Positions 1 through 7,689 are shown, counted from the stretch's first letter. The stretch is 28,489 nucleotides of DNA from JAGMES01 sp023128035 (GCA_030627905.1 DAOVRZ010000080.1:1-28489), one strand, 5' to 3'. Numbers and translations are program-made. The notes: a model not told the origin generated them from the letters alone.

Positions 1-542
1 ATTTGTAGGTTATCGAGTTCTTTTAGGATATTTTTAGTCACTATGTTGTACTGATTATTATGATTCTCATTTACCACCCAACAAGGATTCCATTTTATTA
101 CTTCAAAACCCTCTTTAATTAAAGTCTCTACTGTATTTTTAACTATATCAAGTGGAATATATTCCTTATGAAATGCATCTACAGAAACAAGTATATTGTT
201 TACACCTGCTACTTTTAATAGTTTAACAATTTCACTAACCTTGTCCTTATCATTAGACCAGTACCCATTTGTTATCACCTGTCTTTTGGGAATACCAGTT
301 TTCTTTGCTTCATTATGAATAGCACATACAATTTCAGGATGTAACAAAGGTTCCCCACCAAAAGTCATTATTGATTGAGGATGATATTTTTTACTAATCT
401 TATTTACAATCTCCACAGCTAGATACTTATCAATTGGCTTGTTCATTTTCTTTTTATGTTTAACATTACAATGCTCACAATTTGAATTGCAGCGATATGT
501 AACTGCAAACTCCAATCTATCCACATTTAAATATTTTCTCAT
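1..542 (-). CDS. Radical SAM protein, C-terminus beyond window edge
   Basis: This reading frame starts with ATG at 542 and stays open to the window edge, so about 180 N-terminal residues are seen. A strong ribosome binding site (GAGGGGGAAG) lies just upstream of the ATG. Residues 18-25 read CNSNCEHC, the CxxxCxxC motif that holds the 4Fe-4S cluster of radical SAM enzymes, and FGGEPLLHP near residue 61 matches the SAM-binding GGE motif. The frame TNGYW near residue 93 and VSVDAFHKEY near residue 118 fit the usual TIM-barrel order. The substrate cannot be inferred. It is not adjacent to the second radical SAM gene at 19771-21147 and shows no precursor peptide nearby in the visible part. Confidence 0.88.
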   Translation of the reverse strand, partial: MRKYLNVDRLEFAVTYRCNSNCEHCNVKHKKKMNKPIDKYLAVEIVNKISKKYHPQSIMTFGGEPLLHPEIVCAIHNEAKKTGIPKRQVITNGYWSNDKDKVSEIVKLLKVAGVNNILVSVDAFHKEYIPLDIVKNTVETLIKEGFEVIKWNPCWVVNENHNNQYNIVTKNILKELDNLQ

Positions 543-721
543 AAAATCTTCCCCCTCTCTTATTTCTGTGTCTTAGTCTTTGAAATGTATGATGGTCTGC
601 TCTAGAGCCCGACTCTCGCCAGCACGAACTCCCATGCAGTGTAGACACCAATATCACTTCTGAGCGCTAAACGCTCTGAGTACAGGTACAAAGACATTTT
701 CCCAAATCACATCTAGCTCTT
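543..721. other. GC-rich intergenic spacer with small inverted repeat
   Basis: No convincing reading frame is present. The stretch from about 600 to 650 is clearly richer in G and C than the flanking genes. It holds a short hairpin GAGCG-ctaaa-CGCTC at 662-676. It may act as transcript-end structure for the GNAT gene that stops at 722, but no T-run follows it, so no terminator is claimed. Confidence 0.4.
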
Positions 722-1165
722 CTATTTCAGTTGCATATATAAGGTATTCGGATAGAATCCAAGCTTCTTATAAAACCATATCGTAGATTCATTCTCCTGA
801 GATACTGTTACTCCAATCACTTTACAATTCTTTTCTTTCATCCATTCTATATGTTTAATTACAAGTTTCTTCCCAATTCCATTCCCTCTACTAGTCTCAT
901 CAACATGCAATGATTCAAGCTCTCCCTTCTCTTCAATTATTGTTGATATACAATATCCAATATAGTCATCATTACTTTTTGCGACAGTTATTTTCATAGT
1001 CTCTTTATTAAATACACTGAAAGCTTTGGTTCTCTGATCAAAGCTAATAAAACGGTATGATTCCTTAAAGTATTCTGAACTATTCTCATGATACTGTCTG
1101 TTTTTTTCCCAAAGGTTCTTGATAACTTCAATCTCTTCATAAGAAATATCAAAGATCTCATTCAC
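722..1165 (-). CDS. GNAT-family N-acetyltransferase
   Basis: A 147-residue single-domain GNAT protein, a usual length for the family. The acetyl-CoA pyrophosphate-binding motif A is visible as ESLHVDETSRGNGIGKKLV (about residues 83-101), followed by the motif B region with VSQENESTIWFYKKLGFYP, the standard C-terminal signature. GNAT enzymes transfer an acetyl group from acetyl-CoA to an amine on a small molecule or protein; the substrate cannot be read from sequence. The start is GTG at 1165, chosen for the GAGG upstream. It is one of four GNAT-type proteins in this window. It sits between two GC-rich spacers, which makes it look like an independently acquired gene unit. Confidence 0.9.
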   Translation of the reverse strand: MNEIFDISYEEIEVIKNLWEKNRQYHENSSEYFKESYRFISFDQRTKAFSVFNKETMKITVAKSNDDYIGYCISTIIEEKGELESLHVDETSRGNGIGKKLVIKHIEWMKEKNCKVIGVTVSQENESTIWFYKKLGFYPNTLYMQLK

Positions 1166-1305
1166 GATTATCTACCTCTTTATAATATATTTTCTACGCA
1201 CACAGCCGGAAGCCGGGCATGAATTTATTCATATATAGGTTGGCATTACAGCTAACATCCACCGTGCTGAATTAAATCGCTTAGTGGTGGCATTTAAATC
1301 ACTGG
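1166..1305. other. GC-rich spacer with imperfect inverted repeats
   Basis: A non-coding spacer between the GNAT gene and the DUF6155 gene. It contains GCCGGAAGCCGGGC near 1205 and a pairing of CCACC (about 1259) with GGTGG (about 1285). It is GC-richer than the neighbouring coding sequence, like the spacer at 543-721. Its function is unknown. Confidence 0.35.
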
Positions 1306-1857
1306 TTAAAATTCATCTTCCTCCTCTTCTAAATCATAAAAAACTTCATAATAAACAATTTCCATTTCCTCAGGAAAAGCCCAAGCTATTCCTTGGCTGT
1401 TCTCTACCACCTTCTTACATCTATCTTTAAATTTGATTTGCAAATCATTAGCTTCTATATAAGCTAACGTAGCACTATATATGCCAAGGATATTATTATA
1501 AAACTTAAGATCCATATCCCCATATTTATTAGTAAAATCAACACCATTTTCAACACGCGAAATCATTAAATCAGCAATATTTTCTGGCGTTTTTGAAATC
1601 TTCTTAAAATCAGTAATAGCCTTTTTCATCACGGAATATCTTAGTTTTGACTCACCTCTAACAGGCCAAAATTCATTTTCGATAATTTTTCGATATTTTT
1701 CTAAAATTGCTATTTCATTTTCTGGATTAGCTTTTATTTGATAGTATTCCTTTACGTCTGGAAATACTTTGAATAATGCCTTTATTTCTTCCTTCAACTC
1801 TTTTTCAGTTTTTGTTGATAAATATTTATTTAATTCCTTTAATCCTATTTTTTTCAT
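1306..1857 (-). CDS. DUF6155 family protein
   Basis: A 183-residue soluble, highly charged and mostly helical protein. The opening MKKIGLKELNKYLSTKTEKE followed by LKEEIKALFKVFPDVKEYY matches the DUF6155 pattern (K-L-x-LkkyLk...ELi..I..Lyk.fp.VkeYy), recognised from memory. The C-terminus is a run of acidic residues (DLEEEEDEF). The ATG at 1857 has AGAGGA at good spacing. No enzymatic motif, signal peptide or membrane segment is visible, and the family has no established function known to me. Confidence 0.75.
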   Translation of the reverse strand: MKKIGLKELNKYLSTKTEKELKEEIKALFKVFPDVKEYYQIKANPENEIAILEKYRKIIENEFWPVRGESKLRYSVMKKAITDFKKISKTPENIADLMISRVENGVDFTNKYGDMDLKFYNNILGIYSATLAYIEANDLQIKFKDRCKKVVENSQGIAWAFPEEMEIVYYEVFYDLEEEEDEF

Positions 1858-2008
1858 TAGTTTAATTCCTCTTCTTATTTTAATTTTTTTATATCTTTTT
1901 CTTTCACTTACAAACTTAATTAATGCTTATAGTCATAAAGCCACATTTAAGAATTCTACATTTATTACTTTTCGTCTTCTTTTTTATGATAAAAAAGGAG
2001 ACAGAATA

Positions 2009-2146
2009 ATGTCCCACAATAATAGTACATATCCTATTTCAAAACCTCATGACCTGGGTTATAAAAGTCTTTTATCGCACAAACAAATTTGTCTAGACTT
2101 ATTGTACAGTTTTGTTAATGCTGATTGGGTAAAAACATTAGTTTAA
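2009..2146 (+). pseudogene. Truncated Rpn-family nuclease/transposase N-terminus
   Basis: A 45-residue plus-strand frame begins with ATG at 2009, eight bases after AAAAGGAG. Its product contains HDLGYKSLLSHKQICLDLLY followed by SFVNADWVKTL, the typical N-terminus of Rpn recombination-promoting nucleases (PD-(D/E)XK, formerly Transposase_31; about 280-320 residues). The frame then stops at TAA 2144, and none of the downstream frames continues the family, so the catalytic part is gone. The intact ribosome binding site and start suggest a 3' deletion. It is one of the very few plus-strand coding signals in this half of the window. Confidence 0.7.
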
Positions 2147-2287
2147 AAAGATGAACCCCCTTACTTTAATCGGTACCCTTGATAAATACATATCTCCAAC
2201 ATCAACTTTACAATTTGTGATCACACCGTCATTTTCCTTTGCAAATATAGAAATAACATCATAGCATTTGGGGCTTTTTAGATATAT
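2138..2287 (-). pseudogene. Possible C-terminal gene remnant, unidentified
   Basis: On the minus strand, 49 codons run open from after a TAG at 2288-2290 to a TAA at 2138-2140. The translation looks protein-like (for example CYDVISIFAKENDGVITN, then KVDVGDMYLSRVPIKVRGFI) but has no ATG, GTG or TTG near its beginning. Its 3' end overlaps the end of the Rpn fragment by a few bases, so the joint may be an old deletion or insertion breakpoint. I do not recognise the family. It may also be chance open sequence. Confidence 0.3.
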
Positions 2288-2300
2288 CTAATATCTAATT

Positions 2301-2672
2301 CTATACCTCTTGATTAGTTACCAAAATTTCTTTTTGTTTGCTTTTTGATAATGATTTAAAAACTAAATCATAGGAAGTAGCAATTAGACACTTAACAAAT
2401 TCTTCCTCTAAGTTTCCATCTAAATATACTGTATTCCAATGAGCTTTGTTCATATGATATCCTGGAACTATCTCGTCATAAACTTCACGTAGTTCATAAT
2501 TTTCTTCTTTGTAGTGCTTTAAATTTATACTTGTCCGATCCGGTTCGTGTATATTAATTAAACTAAACATCTTACCTCCAACTTTAAATACTGGAACGGG
2601 TTGATTAAATGGCTGCTCCTCAACAACACCGGGTTTACTTAAAAAATATTCCCTTATCTTTTCAATATCCAT
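2301..2672 (-). CDS. MmcQ/YjbR family DNA-binding-like protein
   Basis: A 123-residue protein with the YjbR/MmcQ pattern: the N-terminal helix IEKIREYFLSKPGVVEEQPF, then PVFKVGGKMFSLIN, INLKHYKEENYELRE, and the HMNKAHWNTVYLDG segment that is diagnostic of the family. The fold is CyaY-like, and members are often called DNA-binding, though their role is poorly established. Length is normal. AAAGGAG precedes the ATG at 2672. No operon partner is evident: the next gene downstream is separated by decayed sequence. Confidence 0.85.
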   Translation of the reverse strand: MDIEKIREYFLSKPGVVEEQPFNQPVPVFKVGGKMFSLINIHEPDRTSINLKHYKEENYELREVYDEIVPGYHMNKAHWNTVYLDGNLEEEFVKCLIATSYDLVFKSLSKSKQKEILVTNQEV

Positions 2673-2725
2673 AGTTTTTCTCTCCTTTATTTTTAGGTTT
2701 TGTTAAAAATAATTTATCCCTATAA

Positions 2726-2995
2726 CTATATCTCTATTTCTTCAATGTGAGTAAACAGAGTCTTCTTTACCTTATTTTTTCTAATCCATTCTGTAATATC
2801 TTCTGGGTAATCAATTAACCCATTAATGTCATTGATATATAAGGAACTACTATTTCTTTTATATGGTTCACCAAATTCCCTGGCTTTTTTGCATACTTCA
2901 CAATTGCATAAAGCTCTGGGAGTAGGTATATTTCCTCCCCAATATGTGCTTAAAATCGAAATAATAACTACGTTATTCTTTCTTAAGTTCAACAA
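2726..2995 (-). pseudogene. Truncated PhnP-like metallo-beta-lactamase-fold hydrolase
   Basis: The translation YWGGNIPTPRALCNCEVCKK followed by AREFGEPYKRNSSSLYINDI matches the N-terminus of PhnP-like MBL-fold hydrolases, including the CNCxxC zinc-binding cysteines. The segment INGLIDYPEDI is also characteristic. The frame stops right after LFTH, just where the catalytic HxHxDH motif should begin, so the active site and about two thirds of the protein are missing. The nominal start is a TTG at 2995 without a ribosome binding site, and the first 15 residues do not look like the family, so the 5' end is also damaged. A palindromic element (2997-3051) abuts this end. Confidence 0.75.
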
Positions 2996-2996
2996 C

Positions 2997-3051
2997 TTCA
3001 GAAGTAGATTTGAACTCTCACCTATAGAGGTGAGGAACTTCGCCTTCTGAA
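2997..3051. repeat. Nested palindrome (cruciform-like element)
   Basis: An 8-bp outer stem, TTCAGAAG at 2997-3004 with CTTCTGAA at 3044-3051, encloses a 7-bp inner stem, CTCACCT at 3017-3023 with AGGTGAG at 3028-3034. A GTTCAAATC string on the minus strand resembles a tRNA T-loop, but no T-stem can be paired around it. It abuts the broken 5' end of the MBL-fold fragment. Confidence 0.5.
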
Positions 3052-3145
3052 ATGTCGTTAAATTAAATATTCTTTTATTTTTTCAAATCCCCTCTTTATT
3101 GGAATAATAAAATCGATTATGCACAATTCAAATATTAATTTTGCA

Positions 3146-3186
3146 TAATCAAAAAGCCTGTGGAAAATCCACAGGCTTTTTGATTA
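3146..3186 (-). terminator. Rho-independent terminator overlapping the stop codon
   Basis: A perfect 18-bp stem (core AAAAAGCCTGTGG / CCACAGGCTTTTT, loop AAAAT) includes the TAA stop of the 3184-4755 gene. It has an A-tract on one side and a T-tract on the other, so it can end transcription from both strands. Confidence 0.9.
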
Positions 3187-4755
3187 ACTACCAAATTGTT
3201 TATATTGATATAATAATGGGTATTCAAAGATATCAATTATCACACTTCCATCTTCATCTAAGTACCCGTGCAAAATGTTAACTTCTTCATATTCTGAATC
3301 ATTGGTTCTAATATCATCATATGTTCTTCTCCGCAACATCTTTTCATTTAAATATATAGTAATTTTATTTCCATTTACTTCATATTTTCCTTGGAATTTA
3401 TGAAGTTCATACTCAAAAAGTTGATAAAAATTAATTGGATAATACCATAGTGTTACCATTCCATTTTCATCAAATGTCGCTCCACCTAAATATGGATGAT
3501 GTTCTTGAAGTGGGTCTTCAATATACCAATCTAATTCCTGTAAAATAGTCTTCACATTTTCAGTATTGTCAATAGTATATCCTAAAAGCATGTAATAGAT
3601 AAAATCTTTTTTCATTACATCAAAAGCAGAATCATTTTCTATATTTTTAACATATCCAGGATTTAATTCATTAACTATATATAAAAGTTCTATAATTCCA
3701 GCTTCATAGAAATCAAAGTCATCATTATCTTCACTCATCATAACGCAAATTGTCCGCGCATAATTATAATAGGGCAGAAAATAAGTATAGTCATAAGATA
3801 AAGCTGTCTCAAAAGCTTCGATTGCACCCTCGTAATCTCCTTCTAAATGTAACATATATCCAGTATCATTATTTTCCTCAGCAGTTTTTCTATCGAGTTG
3901 TTCAGTTTCTGTATCAGTATCTGTAATTGTATCAGCAGTTGTATCGTTATTTGTATCAGAAGCTTTATGATAATCATATACATTAGGATTATTTTCATAG
4001 GACTCTGGATAATCATAATTTTTACAAATTACCTTTTCTAACAAAGCAATAAGTTCTTCCCATGACTCATCTGCCTGATGAATCAAATCCATTGTTTTTG
4101 TTGATATGTTATTTAATTCATCATAATTAGCCTTTTCTATTTTCAATCCTTCGCTATATAGATATTCATCTATACTATATAGTAAATTCTCATATCTAGC
4201 ATAATCTCTAAATAAATAACCATCCAAATGTATCTCTCGAGGTTTGTCTTGGTAATCATCATATTCATCACCTGCGTATAAATCCTCACCCCAATATCTA
4301 TCAGGTTCATAATAGTCATAATTTGTGTAGTATAAATCGTTAAGCAGTCTTTGGAATTCATGCCATGCAGCAAATGATTCCTGATATTTCTCCTGGTCTT
4401 CACAGGCTATAGCCCTATCATAAACTTCTGAAAGTTTTGCAAAATTACCATTAAAATTTCTTTGAAGAAGTCTTTCTCCAAAAATTTCTTGATAATCTTC
4501 AAAACTTCTTATATTTCTATACTCACGTAAGACATTGTCAACCTGTGATAAAATTGAACGCATTATTTCTTCAGAATACCAGCCCATTTCTTCATACCTT
4601 GAACCTAAATTCAGTAAAGTTTCAGCGTAAATGCGATCTGGTGGAAGTACATTGTATGGTATTTCAATTGTGAACATACCTCCTGCTAAACATATTCCTC
4701 CAGTTGTTAATATTAGCGTTGTTACTAACATTAGAATAAATACTGATTTCTTCAT
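3184..4755 (-). CDS. Exported protein with TPR-like segment, unknown function
   Basis: The start is taken at ATG 4755, because AAAGGAGG lies eight bases upstream and the protein then opens with a clear signal peptide (MKKSVFILMLVTTLILTTGG, then ICLAGG); the upstream ATG at 4806 has no ribosome binding site. This gives 523 residues. The mature protein is very acidic and rich in Tyr and Asp (for example YYEPDRYWGEDLYAGDEYDD). A low-complexity Thr/Asp spacer (TADTITDTDTETEQ) precedes a TPR-like unit (TGYMLHLEGDYEGAIEAFET and following residues). The C-terminal part looks beta-rich. I do not recognise a family. It is probably secreted or surface-attached, transcribed alone from the promoter at 4811-4839 and ended by the terminator at 3146-3186. 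Confidence 0.8.
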   Translation of the reverse strand: MKKSVFILMLVTTLILTTGGICLAGGMFTIEIPYNVLPPDRIYAETLLNLGSRYEEMGWYSEEIMRSILSQVDNVLREYRNIRSFEDYQEIFGERLLQRNFNGNFAKLSEVYDRAIACEDQEKYQESFAAWHEFQRLLNDLYYTNYDYYEPDRYWGEDLYAGDEYDDYQDKPREIHLDGYLFRDYARYENLLYSIDEYLYSEGLKIEKANYDELNNISTKTMDLIHQADESWEELIALLEKVICKNYDYPESYENNPNVYDYHKASDTNNDTTADTITDTDTETEQLDRKTAEENNDTGYMLHLEGDYEGAIEAFETALSYDYTYFLPYYNYARTICVMMSEDNDDFDFYEAGIIELLYIVNELNPGYVKNIENDSAFDVMKKDFIYYMLLGYTIDNTENVKTILQELDWYIEDPLQEHHPYLGGATFDENGMVTLWYYPINFYQLFEYELHKFQGKYEVNGNKITIYLNEKMLRRRTYDDIRTNDSEYEEVNILHGYLDEDGSVIIDIFEYPLLYQYKQFGS

Positions 4756-4810
4756 AAATTTGGCCTCCTTTATTAATGATTGAATTGCAGTATAAATACT
4801 CAACATTTAC

Positions 4811-4839
4811 ATTCTAACAATTTTAGATGCTAAATTCAA
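4811..4839 (-). promoter_or_regulatory. Sigma-A type promoter for the exported protein
   Basis: On the minus strand, TTGAAT (plus 4834-4839) and TAGAAT (plus 4811-4816) are separated by exactly 17 bases. A TGT just before the -10 box makes it an extended -10. It lies about 55 bases upstream of the ATG at 4755. Confidence 0.6.
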
Positions 4840-4887
4840 TCTTTTGTTCCATATTTTTCGAAAAAATATGAGTTTTTAAATGAATAA

Positions 4888-5130
4888 TTAGGAATTATAA
4901 TATGAGTTTAAATACTTTCTCAACTTTGCAATGAACAAGTTGAATTTTTCTTCTTTCATTAATGAGGGCCATAGTATTATAATTGAAACCATAAATTCCA
5001 AACAAATGATTATCCAATAAACTGAAGCGATCTCTCTTCCATGATTAAAATACAGCCAATCTTTCCACATTAATGTTGCTAACAAATGTGTAATTGTGAT
5101 AAATAGAAAAAGTAATCGTCTTATTAGCAT
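4888..5130 (-). CDS. Small membrane protein, two transmembrane segments
   Basis: An 80-residue hydrophobic protein. The ATG at 5130 is preferred to the GTG at 5139 because AAGGAAGGTG is correctly spaced from it. Two membrane helices are visible, LLFLFITITHLLATLMW near the N-terminus and VYWIIICLEFMVSIIILW in the middle, with a basic, probably cytoplasmic tail (FIAKLRKYLNSYYNS). No family is recognised. An AT-rich palindrome at about 4850-4870 follows the stop codon. It lies upstream of, and in the same direction as, the exported protein gene, but that gene has its own promoter, so co-transcription is not required. Confidence 0.6.
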   Translation of the reverse strand: MLIRRLLFLFITITHLLATLMWKDWLYFNHGREIASVYWIIICLEFMVSIIILWPSLMKEEKFNLFIAKLRKYLNSYYNS

Positions 5131-5245
5131 AATATACACCTTCCTTACTTAGATTAGTTATAATTTATATGTAGTATTTTTCTTAAATATAATTCATCTT
5201 GAAACAGATGAATTCCTTCATCTAAATCAAAATATTTCCATAGAA

Positions 5246-5299
5246 ATAGCCTATCATGTACTCATGAACGCCATTCACTCATAAGTACACAATAGGCAT
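5246..5299. repeat. Long imperfect hairpin downstream of the helicase gene
   Basis: Two arms of about 21 bases pair around a short loop: ATAGCCTATCATGTACTCATGA at its left (5246-5267) with the arm at 5279-5299 (TCATAAGTAC...ATAGGCAT). It lies about 40 bases past the helicase stop codon. No T-run follows on either strand, so it is more likely a transcript-stabilising or processing structure than a classical terminator. Confidence 0.5.
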
Positions 5300-5337
5300 A
5301 AGTCAATTTTTCATTTGAAAAGGATGCTTAAAAAATG

Positions 5338-6633
5338 TTATCTTCCTCTACGCTTTTTTAGCTTAGACTTACCCCGACTAGATCGACTATCACTCTTTTT
5401 ATGAGCAGCCTTCTGATTTCGGTGCTTTCCTTTAGAGGTATCCTTACCTCTTTTTCGCTGTTCCTGCTTTTTCTTCTGATAACCCTCTGACTTTTTAAAC
5501 CCAGTCTTTTCATAAGAACTTGTCTCATCATTCGCTGTTTTTATAGCTTTTTTGATTCCACGTTCAATTCTATCTAATCTTTCCATATCCTTATTTTGCA
5601 CTAAGGTAATGGCAACTCCCTTTTCTCCAGCGCGGCCAGTACGACCGATACGATGTATATAACTATCTACATCATGAGGAATATCATAATTAAATACATG
5701 GGTAATACCTTCTACATCCAATCCCCTAGCTGCCACATCAGTTGCCACTAAAATTTGAAATTTAGCCTGACGAAAACGTTTCATGACTTGTTCTCTTTTG
5801 TTTTGAGATAAATCACCATGAATTTCATCAGAGTCGTAGCCGTTTTGTTGTAATGCTAAATTAAGTGACATCACTTTTTGTTTTGTTCGACAAAAGATCA
5901 TAGCTAAATATGGACGTTGTTCATCAATTAGATTAAATAAGATTTTCTCTTTATTTGCGTCAGTTACTTCTACTACTAATTGTTTGATCTCTTCTAAAGT
6001 AACCTGTGTCCCTTTAACACGTATATCTACTGGCTTATTCATATATTTTTTCCCTAACATCTTTACCTGATCTGGCATTGTTGCAGAGAATAGCATAGTT
6101 TGTCGATTGGATGGAATTTTACGTACAATATCCTCCAACTCTTCTAAGAATCCACGACGCAATATTTCATCTGCTTCATCTAGTACAAGCTTGGATATTT
6201 TAGAAAGACTAATTGTACCTCGACGTATGTGATCTAGAAGTCTCCCTGGTGTAGCAATTACGATATGTCTAGGGCCTTTAAGTCTTTTCATCTGTCGTTC
6301 GACATCTTGTCCACCATAGACAGCGAGTACTTTTATCTCTTCTGTTTCTTTAACCATTTTCTTAATTTCATTTGTAATTTGTAAAGCTAACTCCCTCGTT
6401 GGGGTAATAATTAATGCTTGAATATGCTCTTTTTGAGGATCAATCAATTCTAGAATAGGTAAGACAAAAGCCAGAGTCTTCCCAGTACCGGTTTGAGCTT
6501 GAGCAATTACATCCTTACCTTTGAGTAATTCTGGTATTGTTTTTTCCTGGATTGGAGTTGGTTTGACAATTCCATTGTTTTTTAAAGTTTTATTTATTTC
6601 AGGACGAATTCCTAGTTCCAAAAAGTTTTCCAA
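5338..6633 (-). CDS. DEAD-box ATP-dependent RNA helicase
   Basis: A full-length helicase of about 430 residues with all family motifs in order: Q motif PTPIQ, motif I AQTGTGKT, PTRELA, GG, TPGR, motif II DEAD, motif III SAT, then ARGLD, HRIGRTGR. It unwinds RNA duplexes with ATP, usually in ribosome assembly, mRNA turnover or cold adaptation. The C-terminal 60 or so residues form a lysine/arginine-rich tail (KSEGYQKKKQEQRKRGKDTS and onward), typical of RNA-tethering extensions. After DEAD the sequence is EILRRGF rather than the usual EMLDMGF. The listed start is the TTG at 6633, because GTGGTGG is spaced well from it and the protein then begins MENFLELGI; GTG at 6645 is the alternative but has no ribosome binding site. 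Confidence 0.95.
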   Translation of the reverse strand: MENFLELGIRPEINKTLKNNGIVKPTPIQEKTIPELLKGKDVIAQAQTGTGKTLAFVLPILELIDPQKEHIQALIITPTRELALQITNEIKKMVKETEEIKVLAVYGGQDVERQMKRLKGPRHIVIATPGRLLDHIRRGTISLSKISKLVLDEADEILRRGFLEELEDIVRKIPSNRQTMLFSATMPDQVKMLGKKYMNKPVDIRVKGTQVTLEEIKQLVVEVTDANKEKILFNLIDEQRPYLAMIFCRTKQKVMSLNLALQQNGYDSDEIHGDLSQNKREQVMKRFRQAKFQILVATDVAARGLDVEGITHVFNYDIPHDVDSYIHRIGRTGRAGEKGVAITLVQNKDMERLDRIERGIKKAIKTANDETSSYEKTGFKKSEGYQKKKQEQRKRGKDTSKGKHRNQKAAHKKSDSRSSRGKSKLKKRRGR

Positions 6634-6686
6634 AAAAACCACCACTCTCTTATTTTTTTACTGCTATGTTCATGAAATATATACTA

Positions 6687-7352
6687 TTATAATTTCATCA
6701 TCTCTTGTTTAATTTCCTTTGGTACTTTTTCTAATGCATATCTAAATGTTGTACGAGAAAGATTATTCACATTGTTTCTTAAATAATTCAATACTTCATC
6801 AGGATATGCATGATACGAATATTTGAGCAAGCACCCAATACCTTTTTGAATATGTAGGTGGTTATCATCTTTTAACTTTTCAACAATAACAATAACTTTA
6901 TCTATATCAGATTTTACTCTAAAGCCTTTACCAATACGAATCATAGACACTGGGGCTGCTCTTCTGACATAAGTTTGATCTGAATCAGCCCATACTAGTA
7001 CATTTTCAAACAGTTCGGGATATTTATCAACAAAAGGATTTAATACCCTATAACAAAACTGATCACATGTGCCCCAATGATGTATATATTTATATAGCCA
7101 ATTTTCTATGGTCGAAAAATATTTCATATCAATTGTAGTTTTTCTTTTTTTGATCCAAAGTGTTGCTATTGAGAATAAACTCATTTTATTTGAAGCAATT
7201 AACTGTTCACAAACTTCAAGCAGCTTTTCATCAGATTCGGGAACTTCTTTATAATATTTATTGGCTATTTTTGAAAGTTCAGCAGCTATGTGAGTAGTTT
7301 CGATTTTTGAAATATCTTCTTTCAAACATTTTATTAAGTTTATTGTATCCAT
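6687..7352 (-). CDS. DNA alkylation repair protein (AlkD-like HEAT repeat)
   Basis: A 221-residue all-helical protein with the AlkD pattern. AlkD glycosylases remove positively charged alkylated bases such as 7-methylguanine and 3-methyladenine without flipping them, using HEAT-like repeats and a Trp-Asp-Arg set. Here W93 and D97 (HHWGTCDQFC) and the arginines of YVRRAAPVSMI (R130/R131) sit in the expected spacing. The C-terminal repeats include DDNHLHIQKGIGCLLKYSYH. Length is normal for the family. AAGGAGTG precedes the ATG at 7352. It is divergently isolated: the gene-free stretch 7353-7880 lies upstream and the helicase follows in the same direction after 53 bases, so the two may share a transcript. 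Confidence 0.88.
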   Translation of the reverse strand: MDTINLIKCLKEDISKIETTHIAAELSKIANKYYKEVPESDEKLLEVCEQLIASNKMSLFSIATLWIKKRKTTIDMKYFSTIENWLYKYIHHWGTCDQFCYRVLNPFVDKYPELFENVLVWADSDQTYVRRAAPVSMIRIGKGFRVKSDIDKVIVIVEKLKDDNHLHIQKGIGCLLKYSYHAYPDEVLNYLRNNVNNLSRTTFRYALEKVPKEIKQEMMKL

Positions 7353-7368
7353 TTTTCACTCCTTTATA

Positions 7369-7400
7369 GATGTATTATGGTCAGAACACGATGTATTATG
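7369..7400. repeat. 11-bp direct repeat next to a large palindrome
   Basis: GATGTATTATG occurs at 7369-7379 and again at 7390-7400. The second copy overlaps the left edge of the palindrome at 7397-7521. Confidence 0.6.
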
Positions 7401-7521
7401 ATTAGCCCACAAAAAGTAGTCACACAAGAGCTTGCATACCATATAAAATACTGAATTGGCGATGTCAATACTTTATATGGTATGCAAGTGCGACTAAAAT
7501 ACTTTTTGTGAGCGAATCATA
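7397..7521. repeat. MITE-like palindromic element of about 125 bp
   Basis: Two arms of about 56 bases (7397-7453 and 7466-7521) are inverted repeats. TATGATT and CACAAAAAGTA pair at the outside and CTTGCATACCATATAAA pairs perfectly inside, with an unpaired internal stretch of 11-12 bases between them and a loop of about a dozen bases. It encodes nothing. The size and full-length symmetry suggest a miniature inverted-repeat element or a structured RNA rather than a terminator. No clear target-site duplication is seen. The rest of the gene-free stretch 7353-7880 holds only the other repeats and terminators listed. Confidence 0.65.
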
Positions 7522-7600
7522 TTGTAACTTTTTAGTACTATAGAATTATATCATACTTCATCTAATTACGAAATAATTTTACGATATATTGTTAAAATTT

Positions 7601-7640
7601 AAAGGCAGACTCAAAGATTAGCATTTTGAGTCTGCCCTTT
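7601..7640. terminator. Hairpin terminator, either strand
   Basis: A 12-bp perfect stem GGCAGACTCAAA / TTTGAGTCTGCC with a short loop, flanked by AAA and CTTTAG. On the minus strand it is followed by TTTAAATTTT. It could be a second terminator behind the Tc operon. Confidence 0.65.
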
Positions 7641-7659
7641 AGTTTATTCAAGAATTTAT

Positions 7660-7689
7660 TGATCTTTATTTTTTGATCTTTATTTTTTG
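7660..7689. repeat. Tandem 15-bp repeat, two copies
   Basis: TGATCTTTATTTTTT occurs twice head to tail. It lies between two hairpins in gene-free sequence. Confidence 0.7.

Noticed and set aside
600..650. Fragment of a 16S rRNA gene
   Set aside because: CATGGGAGT and a nearby AGTCGG on the minus strand recall the 16S 3' region, but the agreement is short and broken.
1769..2146. A 125-residue plus-strand protein
   Set aside because: The first 80 codons are antisense to the DUF6155 gene and spacer; only the part from 2009 has a ribosome binding site and family similarity.
2997..3051. tRNA gene or tRNA 3' remnant (attachment site) on the minus strand
   Set aside because: GTTCAAATC looks like a T-loop, but the flanking bases do not form a T-stem, and no anticodon or D arm can be drawn.
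3867..3960. Functional tandem repeat in the exported protein gene (GTATC-rich stretch)
   Set aside because: It encodes only a short low-complexity Thr/Asp spacer between domains.
4888..5139. GTG 5139 as start of the small membrane protein
   Set aside because: It lies inside the ribosome binding site AAGGAAGGTG; ATG 5130 is properly spaced.
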